Positions 8,579 to 17,523 are shown, numbered from the stretch's first letter. The stretch is 64,000 bases of DNA from Parapedobacter sp051400755 (GCF_051400755.1 NZ_JBLFFL010000002.1:310001-374000), one strand, 5' to 3'. The notes: generated by a model not told the origin, from the sequence alone. A program made the numbers and translations.

Positions 8579-10003
8579 ATGAAGAGGAATGAATATTCGA
8601 GAAGGGTTTTCCTGAAACAGGCGATGCTGGCATCAGCTGCTGCGGCCGTTGCGCCAAGCCTGTTAATGGCCAAACCCAGGCTGGCCGGAGCCAATGAGCG
8701 CGTAAACCTGGCATGCATAGGCATCGGAAATCGGGGTGGTGAGATCATCGGCGAACTGTACGCAACCGGACTGGCTAATATTGTCGCGCTGTGCGACGTG
8801 GATATGGGCGCCCCGCACACCGAAAAGGTGTTGAAGCAGTTTCCAGATGTGCCGCGTTTCCAGGATTTCAGGCAAATGTTCGATAAAATGGGTAATGAGA
8901 TTGATGCGGTTTCCATTGGTGTTCCCGATCATTCGCATTTTCCCATTATCATGCATGCGATGGGGTTGGGCAAACATGTGTATGTTGAGAAGCCGCTTGC
9001 ACGTACATTCAATGAAGTGCAACTGATGATGAAGGCTGCCAAAAAATACCGTAAAGTGGTGACCCAGATGGGCAACCAGGGACACTCCGATGCCAATTAT
9101 TTCCAGTTCAAGGCTTGGAAAGAGGCCGGTATCATCAAGGATGTGACGGCCATCACCGCCCACATGAATTCTCCCCGGCGTTGGCATGGATGGGATCCCA
9201 ACATCAAGTCTTTCCCCCCGGCCGAGCCCATCCCCAGTACATTGGATTGGGACCTATGGCATTCGGCGGTCGCCGAGCAGCACGGGTACAATAAGGACTT
9301 TATCAACGGACAGTGGCGTTGCTGGTATGATTTCGGTATGGGGGCACTCGGCGATTGGGGTGCGCATATCATCGATACGGCGCATGAGTTTCTTGATTTG
9401 GGCCTGCCCTATGAGGTGGAGTGCACCAAGGCCACGGGCCATAACGACTTTTTCTTCCCCATGTCGTCCACCATTGTCTTCCGGTTTCCGAAACGCAGGC
9501 GCATGCCGGCACTTGACATCACCTGGTACGACGGGTTGGACAACCTGCCGCCCATTCCAGAAGGGTATGGCGTATCCGGGCTTGATCCCAACATTCCGCC
9601 GCCCAGCACGGGCAAGCTCGAGCCGGTGAAACTGAATCCGGGCAAGATCATTTACGGCAAGGACCTTACCTTCAAGGGCGGTTCGCATGGCAGTACGCTC
9701 TCCATTATTCCCGAAGAGAAGGCCAAAGACATGGCTTCCCAATTGCCGGAGGTGCCCGCAAGTCCCTCTAACCACTTTGCCAACTTCCTGAAAGCCTGCA
9801 AGGGCGAGGAGAAAACCCGCTCACCGTTTGAGATATCCGGACCGCTAAGCCAGGTGTTCTCCCTGGGAGTGATGGCGCAGCATCTCAACACCAAGTTAGC
9901 ATTTGACCGGAAACGAGAGGTCATCACCAACAATGAATTGGCCAATCAACTATTGGTCGGTCCCCCGCCGCGCAAAGGCTGGGAACAGTACTACCAAGTG
10001 TAA
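8579..10003 (+). CDS. Gfo/Idh/MocA family oxidoreductase, Tat-exported
   Basis: The 474-residue protein opens with a clear Tat signal (SRRVFLK at residues 7-13, hydrophobic to about 30). The NAD(P)-binding Rossmann fold follows (VNLACIGIGNRGGEI, with the acid LCDVD at the end of strand 2). The catalytic Lys is in YVEKPLA. The second domain carries the usual GALGDWGAHIIDTAHEFL helix with candidate substrate-binding His residues. It probably oxidises a sugar or glycoside, with a tightly held cofactor because it works outside the cytoplasm. It sits 49 bases after the TIM-barrel gene, in the same orientation, and both are likely under the divergent LacI regulator. A strong terminator follows. Confidence 0.92.
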   Translation: MKRNEYSRRVFLKQAMLASAAAAVAPSLLMAKPRLAGANERVNLACIGIGNRGGEIIGELYATGLANIVALCDVDMGAPHTEKVLKQFPDVPRFQDFRQMFDKMGNEIDAVSIGVPDHSHFPIIMHAMGLGKHVYVEKPLARTFNEVQLMMKAAKKYRKVVTQMGNQGHSDANYFQFKAWKEAGIIKDVTAITAHMNSPRRWHGWDPNIKSFPPAEPIPSTLDWDLWHSAVAEQHGYNKDFINGQWRCWYDFGMGALGDWGAHIIDTAHEFLDLGLPYEVECTKATGHNDFFFPMSSTIVFRFPKRRRMPALDITWYDGLDNLPPIPEGYGVSGLDPNIPPPSTGKLEPVKLNPGKIIYGKDLTFKGGSHGSTLSIIPEEKAKDMASQLPEVPASPSNHFANFLKACKGEEKTRSPFEISGPLSQVFSLGVMAQHLNTKLAFDRKREVITNNELANQLLVGPPPRKGWEQYYQV

Positions 10004-10013
10004 CGTAATAAGC

Positions 10014-10058
10014 AGAATGCAGACGACACTGAAAAACGTGTTGTCTGCATTCTTTTTT
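10014..10058 (+). terminator. Intrinsic terminator after the oxidoreductase gene
   Basis: A 16-base-pair stem (10014-10029 with 10038-10053, one G-T pair) has an 8-base loop and runs straight into six T residues. It begins 10 bases after the stop codon of the oxidoreductase. Confidence 0.9.
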
Positions 10059-10095
10059 ACTTTTTACTTTTTACTTTTCACTTTTCACTTTTCAC
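10053..10095. repeat. 7-base tandem repeat (TTTTTAC/TTTTCAC)
   Basis: After the terminator stem come one 8-base unit, two copies of TTTTTAC and three copies of TTTTCAC without gaps, ending 23 bases before the next start codon. Such arrays can change copy number by slippage and so shift promoter spacing. Confidence 0.85.
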
Positions 10096-10118
10096 TTTTT
10101 TCCCTATCTTCACCTCCC

Positions 10119-10913
10119 ATGGTTGGAAGGTGTCTCATACTCCTCCTGATCTCCTATGAAAGCCTTGCCCAAACCTACCTAGGTCCGCGTTATCAAGCCA
10201 TGGGGTATACGGGCACCGCCCTTCAGGGGATTTACAGCATGACCGCAAATCCGGCAGGCTTGGTGGGATTGGTACGCACCACCGCCAACATAGACTACCA
10301 GCATCATTTCTTGGCGACAGACATCACGACGCAGGTCGCCTTAGGAGCCGTGCCCACCCGTTTGGGAGTGTTCGGGGTGTCGGCGTATCGATATGGATTA
10401 GCGGATGCGTATGACGATATCAAGCTGGGTTTTGCCTATGCCAAGCGTTTCGGAAAATCCCTGGCGCTGGGCATGTCTGCCAGTTACCATCAGCTTTACA
10501 TTCCGAATTACCTGAGCACCGCTTCCTTATCGGTCGATATGGGCGCGCAGTACTGTTTTGAAGAGGGTGCGATCATCGGATTTCAGTACACCAACGTCGG
10601 CAATGCCACCTACGGGCAGGATGTATATGGCGTCATTCCCGCCTACATGCGGTTGGGGGGCAGTTATCCCATGGCGCAGGTGACCGTGACGGCTGATGCC
10701 ATATATCGGTTGGAGGGCACGTTAGGCGGGCATTTCGGTGTTGAATACGGCTTGGGGGAGGTATTTCACCTGCGGGGTGGCCTTTCCGTCAATCCGATGC
10801 AGCAGCATGCAGGCTTTGGCGTGGGTTGGCATCGGTTTCTGTTTGACGCCGCGGCCACGTTCCATCCGCATCTCGGTACATCACCACAAGTGGGTATTGG
10901 CTATGCGTTCTAG
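10119..10913 (+). CDS. Outer-membrane beta-barrel protein (PorV/PorQ-like)
   Basis: I start this gene at the ATG at 10119, which gives a 264-residue protein with a short signal peptide (about residues 1-17, ending SLAQ). A start further upstream would translate the T-rich tandem repeat. The mature part alternates polar and aromatic residues, has many Gly-Tyr pairs, and ends with GIGYAF, as outer-membrane barrels do. The early sequence YLGPRYQAMGYTGTALQGI resembles the N-terminus of the PorV/PorQ/FadL-like barrels. TATCTTCA just before the start resembles a -7 box. It overlaps the next gene by 11 bases, so the two are coupled. The exact family is uncertain. Confidence 0.7.
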   Translation: MVGRCLILLLISYESLAQTYLGPRYQAMGYTGTALQGIYSMTANPAGLVGLVRTTANIDYQHHFLATDITTQVALGAVPTRLGVFGVSAYRYGLADAYDDIKLGFAYAKRFGKSLALGMSASYHQLYIPNYLSTASLSVDMGAQYCFEEGAIIGFQYTNVGNATYGQDVYGVIPAYMRLGGSYPMAQVTVTADAIYRLEGTLGGHFGVEYGLGEVFHLRGGLSVNPMQQHAGFGVGWHRFLFDAAATFHPHLGTSPQVGIGYAF

Positions 10914-12951
10914 CCTTGCCATCCTATCGATCACAGGACTGCTGCTGGCGGGCAGTGTCCGGGCACAGACGGACCCGGATTTGCTGGTAGAACGGCTGAC
11001 GGAGCTTGTCGCCGAGGACCTGGCGGAAGATTTCGATTTCTCCGAGCTGGCGGAGCGGTTGGATGGCTATCGGCGTCATCCCATTGACCTCAACCGCACC
11101 GATGGCCGCGAATTACAGGAACTGCAATTCGTGCCGCAGCTGTTTATCGACAACCTGTTGGCGCACCGCGAGCGCTCGGGCAAGTTGGTGGACGTACATG
11201 AGCTACAGACGATCGAAGGACTGGATGCCGAATTGCTCCGTTTACTGCTGCCCTATGTCACGGTAGGTGTTTCTCGCACGTTGGCCGGTGTCCGTGTGGG
11301 TCAGCTGCTGCACGAAGGCGAACATGACCTGATGACCCGGTACGGGCGTACCCTGCAACAGCGGCAGGGATACGCCATCACTGACACGAGCCGCTCGCGC
11401 TACCTGGGTAGCCCGGACCAGTTATTTGTCCGCTACCGGTATCAGTACACCGAAGACCTGCGCGTGGCGCTCAATATGAAGAAGGATGCTGGCGAAGCAT
11501 TTTTCGGCGGCGCGCAACGGCATGGGTTCGATTTTTATTCGGGCAGCCTGTACATCCGGAACCAAGGCCGGGTAAGGGATGCGGTAATCGGTGACTATGC
11601 GCTGCAATTCGGGCAAGGCCTGGCCATGTGGAATGGGGTAAGCTTCGGCAAAGGGTCGATGATCCAGAGCGTGGCCAAGCAGGCGACGGGACTGCGTCCG
11701 TATACGTCTTCCAATGAAGTGCAGTTTTTGCGGGGCGGGGCGGCTACCATTGGGTTCGGCCGCGTATCGGTGACCCCTTTTTTCTCCTGGCGGCAGTTGG
11801 ACGGCGCGGTATCCCACCTCGCGGAAGGCACCGCGATCGTCGGGTCGCTCGGCCAAACGGGATTGCATCGCACGCCGACGGAAGCGGACAATCGTCGCGC
11901 GATACAGCAGTGGGTATATGGTGCCAATATGCAGTACCAGCACCGGCGGCTGCGGATAGGAGCCACGGCTTATCATACCCATTATGACGCGGTCATCGAC
12001 CCGGCAGCTCTCCTGCGCAATCAATATGCTTTTCGTGGAAATGCACTGTGGAACACCAGCCTTTACTATAATCATTCTTGGCGTGGAATCTATCTTTTCG
12101 GCGAGGCCGCCCACAGCGTAGGCAGCGGTGTTGCGTTTCTCAATGGATTGATGGCGTCCTTGCATCCCCACCTCTCCCTGGCATTGCTCCACCGTCATTA
12201 TCAGCGCGACTACCATTCGTTTTTCAATCAGGGCCTTGCCGAAGGCAGCGCCGCTGCCAACGAACGCGGATTTTATTCGGGATTAGTCTACCATCCGAGC
12301 AGGGCGGTGGAGTGGGTGCTGTATACGGACGTCTTTCGGTTCCCCTGGCTGCGCTACCGCGTAGATGCGCCCTCTTCGGGGCTTGATTTGCTCACCCAGT
12401 TTACCCATACCTGGTACAAAAAGGCGAATGTATCGGTTCGGTACCGCTATCGGCAGCGGCAGGAAAACGCATCGCTGGGATTGCCCTATGATGCTGTTGT
12501 AGACGTGGTGCGCCAACAGGTGCGCCTGGCCGGTCAATATAAACTTAACGATACGTGGAGCATGCGCAGCCGTGTCGAGCTGTCGCATTACCGCAAGGAG
12601 GGCGACTCGACCGAAGTGGGGTGGATGGCTTATCAGGACCTGATCTGCAAACCGATGAGCGGACGGCTGAGCGGGAATGTGCGCTTAGCGGTGTTTGGCA
12701 CCCCGGGCTATAATTCGCGTATCTACGCATATGAAAATGATGTGCTCTACGCCAGTTCTTTTCCGCTCTATCACAACGACGGCATCCGTACCTATGTCAA
12801 CCTCCGTTGCCGCATCGGACGTAAAATGGATATCTGGATGCGGTATGCGATGTTCATCTACCGGAACGTGGAGGAAGTAGGCAGCGGGTTGGACGTGATT
12901 GCTGGCAATCGGCGATCGGATATCCGGTTGCAGGCGAGGTGGCAGTTTTAA
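10903..12951 (+). CDS. Helix-hairpin-helix plus outer-membrane barrel protein
   Basis: The 682-residue protein begins with a signal peptide (MRSSLAILSITGLLLAGSVRA). About residues 40-120 resemble two ComEA-like helix-hairpin-helix units (DLNRTDGRELQELQF, then ELQTIEGLDAELLRLLLPY). The remaining 550 residues look like a large outer-membrane barrel rich in Tyr, Arg and Gly and ending in QARWQF. The two hairpins lack the Gly-x-Gly that contacts DNA in ComEA. The ATG at 10903 overlaps the barrel gene upstream; the longer reading frame before it only repeats the other gene out of frame. Proteins of this design are common in Bacteroidota and their job is unknown. Confidence 0.8.
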   Translation: MRSSLAILSITGLLLAGSVRAQTDPDLLVERLTELVAEDLAEDFDFSELAERLDGYRRHPIDLNRTDGRELQELQFVPQLFIDNLLAHRERSGKLVDVHELQTIEGLDAELLRLLLPYVTVGVSRTLAGVRVGQLLHEGEHDLMTRYGRTLQQRQGYAITDTSRSRYLGSPDQLFVRYRYQYTEDLRVALNMKKDAGEAFFGGAQRHGFDFYSGSLYIRNQGRVRDAVIGDYALQFGQGLAMWNGVSFGKGSMIQSVAKQATGLRPYTSSNEVQFLRGGAATIGFGRVSVTPFFSWRQLDGAVSHLAEGTAIVGSLGQTGLHRTPTEADNRRAIQQWVYGANMQYQHRRLRIGATAYHTHYDAVIDPAALLRNQYAFRGNALWNTSLYYNHSWRGIYLFGEAAHSVGSGVAFLNGLMASLHPHLSLALLHRHYQRDYHSFFNQGLAEGSAAANERGFYSGLVYHPSRAVEWVLYTDVFRFPWLRYRVDAPSSGLDLLTQFTHTWYKKANVSVRYRYRQRQENASLGLPYDAVVDVVRQQVRLAGQYKLNDTWSMRSRVELSHYRKEGDSTEVGWMAYQDLICKPMSGRLSGNVRLAVFGTPGYNSRIYAYENDVLYASSFPLYHNDGIRTYVNLRCRIGRKMDIWMRYAMFIYRNVEEVGSGLDVIAGNRRSDIRLQARWQF

Positions 12952-12956
12952 TTTCA

Positions 12957-12987
12957 TTTGGAAACTTCGTTATTTTCATTAAGTTTG
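12957..12987 (+). promoter_or_regulatory. Bacteroidota-type promoter before the susD remnant and sulfatases
   Basis: TTTG (12957-12960), exactly 19 bases, then TAAGTTTG (12980-12987) is a near-perfect primary promoter. It is the only one seen before the two sulfatase genes, which begin at 13391, so their transcript would have a leader of about 400 bases holding the broken susD. Confidence 0.75.
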
Positions 12988-13117
12988 TCATGGTATGTAC
13001 CAGCCTTATCGAAGGATGCCAGACATGCTAACCAATTCGCTAAAAGATGGCAATGATTTACCTTCCCGAACCCACCCTTTGTCACCGTTTAGCAAATGAC
13101 GATGAAAGCGCCTTCAG

Positions 13118-13394
13118 ATGTTATCCTCACCTGTGGTCATTCGCCTTGCGGAAATGTATTTGATAAAAGCCGAAATTTGCGCAAGGGACGGGAGAGCCGA
13201 GGAGGCCATCCGGCTGGTCAATATCCTTAGGGAGCGAGCGGGCTTAACCGGTTCACAATTGTTTGAAGCGCATGATTTGCAGGGGTATGAAACAGTACTT
13301 GATGTGTTGACTGTTTCCGTAAAAAAGCATTGTTCACCTAATCCCCGAAAACGAAATGACGTTAAACCCCAATTTAGTCCAAAACCCATTATGA
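13118..13394 (+). pseudogene. Remnant of a RagB/SusD gene
   Basis: Two pieces of a SusD C-terminal region survive in different frames. The first (13118 to about 13314) reads VIRLAEMYLIKAE, then IRLVNILRERAGL and YETVLDVLTV, all typical of SusD. The second (about 13323-13394, shifted frame) reads LIPENEMTLNPNLVQNP and ends with TGA, matching the last residues of SusD proteins such as NPNLVQNPGW in the intact gene at 40648. About 100 residues normally between these pieces, the whole N-terminal part and the partner susC are missing. The old stop codon overlaps the start of the sulfatase, so the ancestral operon was probably susC-susD-sulfatase-sulfatase. Upstream sequence from about 12995 is open in one frame for 35 codons but I cannot align it. 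Confidence 0.85.
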
Positions 13395-14893
13395 TGCAAT
13401 TCAAGCGAATAGCCGTTGTTTTTTTGGGGATGTTATCGCAGTCTGTGCTGTGGGCCGCGGAGGCGCCACAGCAGAAACAGCGGCCCAATATCATCTGGCT
13501 GATGGCGGAGGATATGTCGCTGGATTTATCGTGTTACGGCATGGAAGCAGCCAAAACACCTCATTTGGATCAACTGGCGGCATCGGGATGGCGCTTTACC
13601 AATTGCTTTGCGACTAGCCCGATATGCTCACCCAGTAGGTCCGCCATGCTGACAGGGGTACACCAGACGGCGATCAATGCCGCTCACCATCGGAGCAATC
13701 GGCAACTTCCGCTTCCTGAAGACGTCAAGCCATTCACTTATTGGTTGCGGGAAGCGGGTTATACATGTGTGCTGGGCAATGATCTGGTTAAAGGGAAGGG
13801 CAGAAAGATCGATTGCAATTTCAAGACCTCTCCGTTGGGTGAATGGGACGGGAAGGAAAATTTTGGACTGTTTGATAAATACGATGAGCTATTGCCGGAA
13901 GATCAGCCATTTTTTAGCCAAATCCAGTTGGATGTGACCCATCGCGGTGATTGGTGGGATGAGATCCGTGCAGCATCGGCCTCGCCTACCGACCCGGATT
14001 CGGTGGTCCTTCCGCCATACATTGCCGACAATGCCATAAACCGATTGGATTGGGCTAAATACCTCGATCAGATCGCATATATGGATACCGAGGTGGGAAA
14101 CCTCATACAAAGCCTCAAAAGAAAGGGGCTGTATGAAAATACCGTTATTATCTTTATTGGTGACAATGGCCGTTGCAATATCCGGGGCAAGGGGTATTTG
14201 CATGATTCGGGTATTCACGTTCCCCTGATTATTCACTGGCCACAGGGAATCCGGGAAGCAGCGGTCCGCGAAGAGGTCGTATCCACGCTTGATCTTACGG
14301 CCACCATACTTGCCTTGGCTGATGCCGAAATGCCGGCATACCTGGATGGTTCGTCTGTGATGCAAGCGGATTTTTCACGCGAATATGTGTATTCGGCACG
14401 CGACCTATGGGATGAGGTGATGGACAAATCGAGAAGCCTGACTTCGTCGCGTTTCAAATATATCCGCAACGACATGCCCGAAGTACCATGGGACGCCCAT
14501 CAGGCTTATCTCGAATTTTATAGGCCAGCGCTGCATTCGATGAGGAGGATGCTATGGCGAAATGAGCTGGGTGGCGAGGCGCGTTTGTTTTTCATGCCGA
14601 CGAAACCAGCGGAAGAGTTGTATGATCTGATGGAAGACCCTTATGAACTGAATAACCTAGCTGAGGATCCCGGCAGCCATGCCCAATTGGAAAAACTAAG
14701 GGAATTGCTCAGGCAGCATGAGGCGGCATCATTACCGGATACATCGGTTTTCGTTCCAGATTTCCCGATAGCGGTCAATGTGTTGGAATGGGTGAAATAC
14801 AATTACCCTCAGGAGTACTTGCGCATGTTGGAAGGTGAAGAGATCGGGTTTCAGAAATACAATCGACTATACCATGAATCAATCAAAAAATAA
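13391..14893 (+). CDS. Type I sulfatase, exported
   Basis: The 500-residue protein has a signal peptide (to about residue 25), then the sulfatase core. PNIIWLMAEDM supplies a first metal-binding Asp. CSPSRSAMLTG contains Cys 79, the residue changed to formylglycine, in the C-x-P-x-R signature. IFIGDNGRCNIRGKG supplies the later metal ligands. The C-terminal subdomain ends with the usual YDLMEDPYELNNL. It should cut sulfate esters or N-sulfates from a sulfated glycan. The frame extends upstream into the susD remnant, but the signal peptide fixes the start at 13391 (13394 is equally possible). It overlaps the next sulfatase gene by 20 bases. Confidence 0.93.
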   Translation: MMQFKRIAVVFLGMLSQSVLWAAEAPQQKQRPNIIWLMAEDMSLDLSCYGMEAAKTPHLDQLAASGWRFTNCFATSPICSPSRSAMLTGVHQTAINAAHHRSNRQLPLPEDVKPFTYWLREAGYTCVLGNDLVKGKGRKIDCNFKTSPLGEWDGKENFGLFDKYDELLPEDQPFFSQIQLDVTHRGDWWDEIRAASASPTDPDSVVLPPYIADNAINRLDWAKYLDQIAYMDTEVGNLIQSLKRKGLYENTVIIFIGDNGRCNIRGKGYLHDSGIHVPLIIHWPQGIREAAVREEVVSTLDLTATILALADAEMPAYLDGSSVMQADFSREYVYSARDLWDEVMDKSRSLTSSRFKYIRNDMPEVPWDAHQAYLEFYRPALHSMRRMLWRNELGGEARLFFMPTKPAEELYDLMEDPYELNNLAEDPGSHAQLEKLRELLRQHEAASLPDTSVFVPDFPIAVNVLEWVKYNYPQEYLRMLEGEEIGFQKYNRLYHESIKK

Positions 14894-16481
14894 AAGGGCA
14901 GCGATCCTTAAAATTAGTTGTTTCATCGGACTGCTTGCTGGAGTCACCTTTGGATGCGGACCAACGCCAGCTAAGCAAACAAGACGTCCGAACATCCTGA
15001 TTTGCATTGCGGACGATCAATCCTTTCCGCATACGGGTGCTTATGGTACAAGTTGGATTAAGACACCTGCTTTTGATGAGATCGCTCGTGAAGGGATTTT
15101 GTTTGACAGGGCCTACACACCCAATGCGAAGTGTGCTCCTTCACGCTCCTGTTTACTGACTGGGCGGAATTCATGGCAACTGAAAGAGGCCGCCAACCAT
15201 GCTCCGTATTTTCCAGCAACGTTCAAAACGTATGCGGAGGTGTTGGGCAGTCACGGCTATGCGATCGGTTTCACGGGCAAGGGCTGGGCTCCGGGAGAAC
15301 CGGGAGAAGTGGACGGCCGCCGCCGCGAGTTATTGGGACCGGCCTTCAACACGCATAAATTGACCCCGCCTACCAAACAGATTTCGCCGATCGATTACGC
15401 AGCAAACTTTCGGGAGTTCCTGGAAACCAAAGGAGAGGATCAACCATTTTGTTTTTGGTTCGGGGCATTGGAGCCGCATAGGCCGTATACGTTCGGCTCG
15501 GGACAGGCAAAAGGAGGAAAGCAGTCGAATGAGATCGATGACGTGTATGGCTTTTGGCCGGATCACGATACAGTCCGCACGGATTTGCTGGATTATGCCT
15601 ATGAGATCGAGCATTTCGATCGGCAACTTGCCCAGATATTGGATATTCTGAGGGAAACCGGCGAATTGGATAACACACTGATTGTGGTGACGGCTGACAA
15701 TGGGATGCCATTTCCGCGGATCAAAGGGCAGGCGTATGAGCGTTCGAACCATCTTCCGCTAGCCATCATGTGGAAGAATGGCATTCAGCATCCCGGCCGC
15801 CGGTATGCACAGTATGTGAGTTTCACTGATTTTGCACCGACGTTTTTGGATGTTGCTGGGGTTGATACCGCCGGCAGTGGTATGGCCAGGTTCGAGGGCA
15901 ATAGCCTGAAGCCGGTTTTGGAAGACCGGAAAGACCGGCATGCAAGGGATTATATGGTCATCGGCAAAGAAAGGCACGATGTGGGCCGTCCGCATGACTG
16001 GGGGTATCCCATCCGGGGCATCCTGAAAGACGGCTACCTTTATTTGCGGAATTTCGAGCCCCAACGCTGGCCAGCTGGAAATCCGGAAACGGGATACCTG
16101 AATACCGATGGGTCGCCGACCAAGAGCTTCGTGCTTAATCAACGGAGGTATCACGGAGCACCGGCATTTTGGGAATTGAATTTCGGTATGCGACCCAGCG
16201 AAGAATTGTATGATGTTTCCGCAGATGCGGACTGCCTGAACAACCTTGCCAAGGACGGGCAGTATCACGATTTGAAGGCCCGTCTATACGAAACGCTAAA
16301 AACCGAACTGGAAGCAGAGGAGGACCCGAGGATTTTAGGACACGGGGAGGTCTTCGATCGATATATATATGCTGAAGAGCGATCGCGGAATTTTTATGAG
16401 CGATTCATGTCCGGCGAAGCTATCCGGGCGGGTTGGATCAACCAGAACGATATTGAGCCAACATGGAAGGGAGGAGAATGA
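14874..16481 (+). CDS. Type I sulfatase, lipoprotein
   Basis: The 535-residue protein starts with a lipoprotein signal; the lipid would sit on Cys 28 in VTFGCGP, so it is membrane-anchored. The catalytic signature CAPSRSCLLTG has its formylglycine Cys at residue 87. RPNILICIADDQS gives the paired Asp metal ligands and VTADNGMPFPRIKG the later ones. The typical YDVSADADCLNNL is near the C-terminus. The start at 14874 lies inside the preceding sulfatase gene (overlap 20 bases), so translation is probably coupled. Two different sulfatases together suggest a glycan with more than one sulfate position; the glycan is unknown. The formylglycine-generating enzyme is not in this window. Confidence 0.93.
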   Translation: MNQSKNKRAAILKISCFIGLLAGVTFGCGPTPAKQTRRPNILICIADDQSFPHTGAYGTSWIKTPAFDEIAREGILFDRAYTPNAKCAPSRSCLLTGRNSWQLKEAANHAPYFPATFKTYAEVLGSHGYAIGFTGKGWAPGEPGEVDGRRRELLGPAFNTHKLTPPTKQISPIDYAANFREFLETKGEDQPFCFWFGALEPHRPYTFGSGQAKGGKQSNEIDDVYGFWPDHDTVRTDLLDYAYEIEHFDRQLAQILDILRETGELDNTLIVVTADNGMPFPRIKGQAYERSNHLPLAIMWKNGIQHPGRRYAQYVSFTDFAPTFLDVAGVDTAGSGMARFEGNSLKPVLEDRKDRHARDYMVIGKERHDVGRPHDWGYPIRGILKDGYLYLRNFEPQRWPAGNPETGYLNTDGSPTKSFVLNQRRYHGAPAFWELNFGMRPSEELYDVSADADCLNNLAKDGQYHDLKARLYETLKTELEAEEDPRILGHGEVFDRYIYAEERSRNFYERFMSGEAIRAGWINQNDIEPTWKGGE

Positions 16482-16560
16482 AGGGAGGAAAATTTTGAAT
16501 TTGTTGATCCGATCGTCAAAAATTCTTTTTATTATTAGGGGTTGAATAACAAACCCGATT

Positions 16561-17520
16561 ATGAAAATCATTGTATTAGATGGCTACACCCTCAATCCCG
16601 GAGATCTGAACTGGAACGGTTTAGAAAGGCACGGCGATGTGAGCGTGTACGATCGGACCGCTCCTGATGAAATCGTAGACCGAGCGAAGGGAGCCGAAGC
16701 GGTATTCACCAATAAGGTCCCCTTGGATGCGCAGACCCTGGAGCGGCTGCCGGACGTAAAATACATTGGCGTATTGGCCACAGGATACAATATAGTGGAC
16801 GTTAACTATGCGAAACAACGGGGGATCGTGGTGACCAATATACCGGGATACGGCACCACATCGGTCGTGCAATTGACGTTTGCGTTGCTGTTGGAACTTT
16901 GTCATCGTGTACAGCGGCATAGCGACAGCGTCATGGAGGGCAAGTGGTCACGCTCCCCTGATTTCTGTTTCTGGGATTATCCCCTGGTGGAACTTTCAGG
17001 CAAGACGTTGGGTATCGTTGGTTTCGGTGATATCGGCCAAAAGGTGGCGGATGTTGCCACGGCATTTGGGATGCATGTTTTAGGGTATAGCCGCACGCAG
17101 ACCGATCAATCGCACCGGAAAAATTTCAGCTGGACCAGCCTGGACGAGTTGCTCGCGCAGGCAGACGTGGTCAGCATCCACTGCCCGCTGACGCCGCAAA
17201 CGAAGGGACTGATCAACGCCGGTACATTGGCGCAGATGAAGCCGGGCGCTTTTCTGCTGAATACATCCAGGGGTCCGATCATCGTGGAGGAAGACCTGGC
17301 AGAGGCATTGAATAGCGGTCGGCTAGCGGGGGCTGGACTCGACGTGCTCACGGCGGAGCCGCCACCATCGGGTAATCCCCTATTCGGGGCCAAGAATTGT
17401 ATGATTACCCCGCACATCGCATGGGCGACGGCGGGGGCACGATCGCGACTGATGGGTATGGCGGTGGATAACCTGTCGGCTTACGTGAACGGGACGCCGA
17501 TAAATGTGGTTAATCCATAA
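16561..17520 (+). CDS. D-2-hydroxyacid dehydrogenase (glycerate/hydroxypyruvate type)
   Basis: The 319-residue protein has the two-domain D-2-hydroxyacid dehydrogenase layout. The NAD(P) loop is GIVGFGDIGQKVAD (about residues 150-163). The catalytic Arg is in LNTSRGPIIVEE, the Glu in AGLDVLTAEPP, and the His in ITPHIAWAT. It most resembles hydroxypyruvate/glyoxylate reductases, which make D-glycerate. The glycerate kinase gene starts 3 bases after its stop, which supports this substrate. It may finish the breakdown of sugar acids produced by neighbouring enzymes; that link is inference. The family is certain, substrate choice less so. Confidence 0.9.
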   Translation: MKIIVLDGYTLNPGDLNWNGLERHGDVSVYDRTAPDEIVDRAKGAEAVFTNKVPLDAQTLERLPDVKYIGVLATGYNIVDVNYAKQRGIVVTNIPGYGTTSVVQLTFALLLELCHRVQRHSDSVMEGKWSRSPDFCFWDYPLVELSGKTLGIVGFGDIGQKVADVATAFGMHVLGYSRTQTDQSHRKNFSWTSLDELLAQADVVSIHCPLTPQTKGLINAGTLAQMKPGAFLLNTSRGPIIVEEDLAEALNSGRLAGAGLDVLTAEPPPSGNPLFGAKNCMITPHIAWATAGARSRLMGMAVDNLSAYVNGTPINVVNP

Positions 17521-17523
17521 GTC

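Noticed and set aside
11422..12216. 264-codon open frame opposite the helix-hairpin-helix barrel gene
   Set aside because: It is antisense to a well-supported exported protein and shows no family features.
13118..13390. Fusion of a SusD piece to the first sulfatase
   Set aside because: The frame is continuous only by chance: the SusD end continues in another frame and the sulfatase has its own signal peptide.
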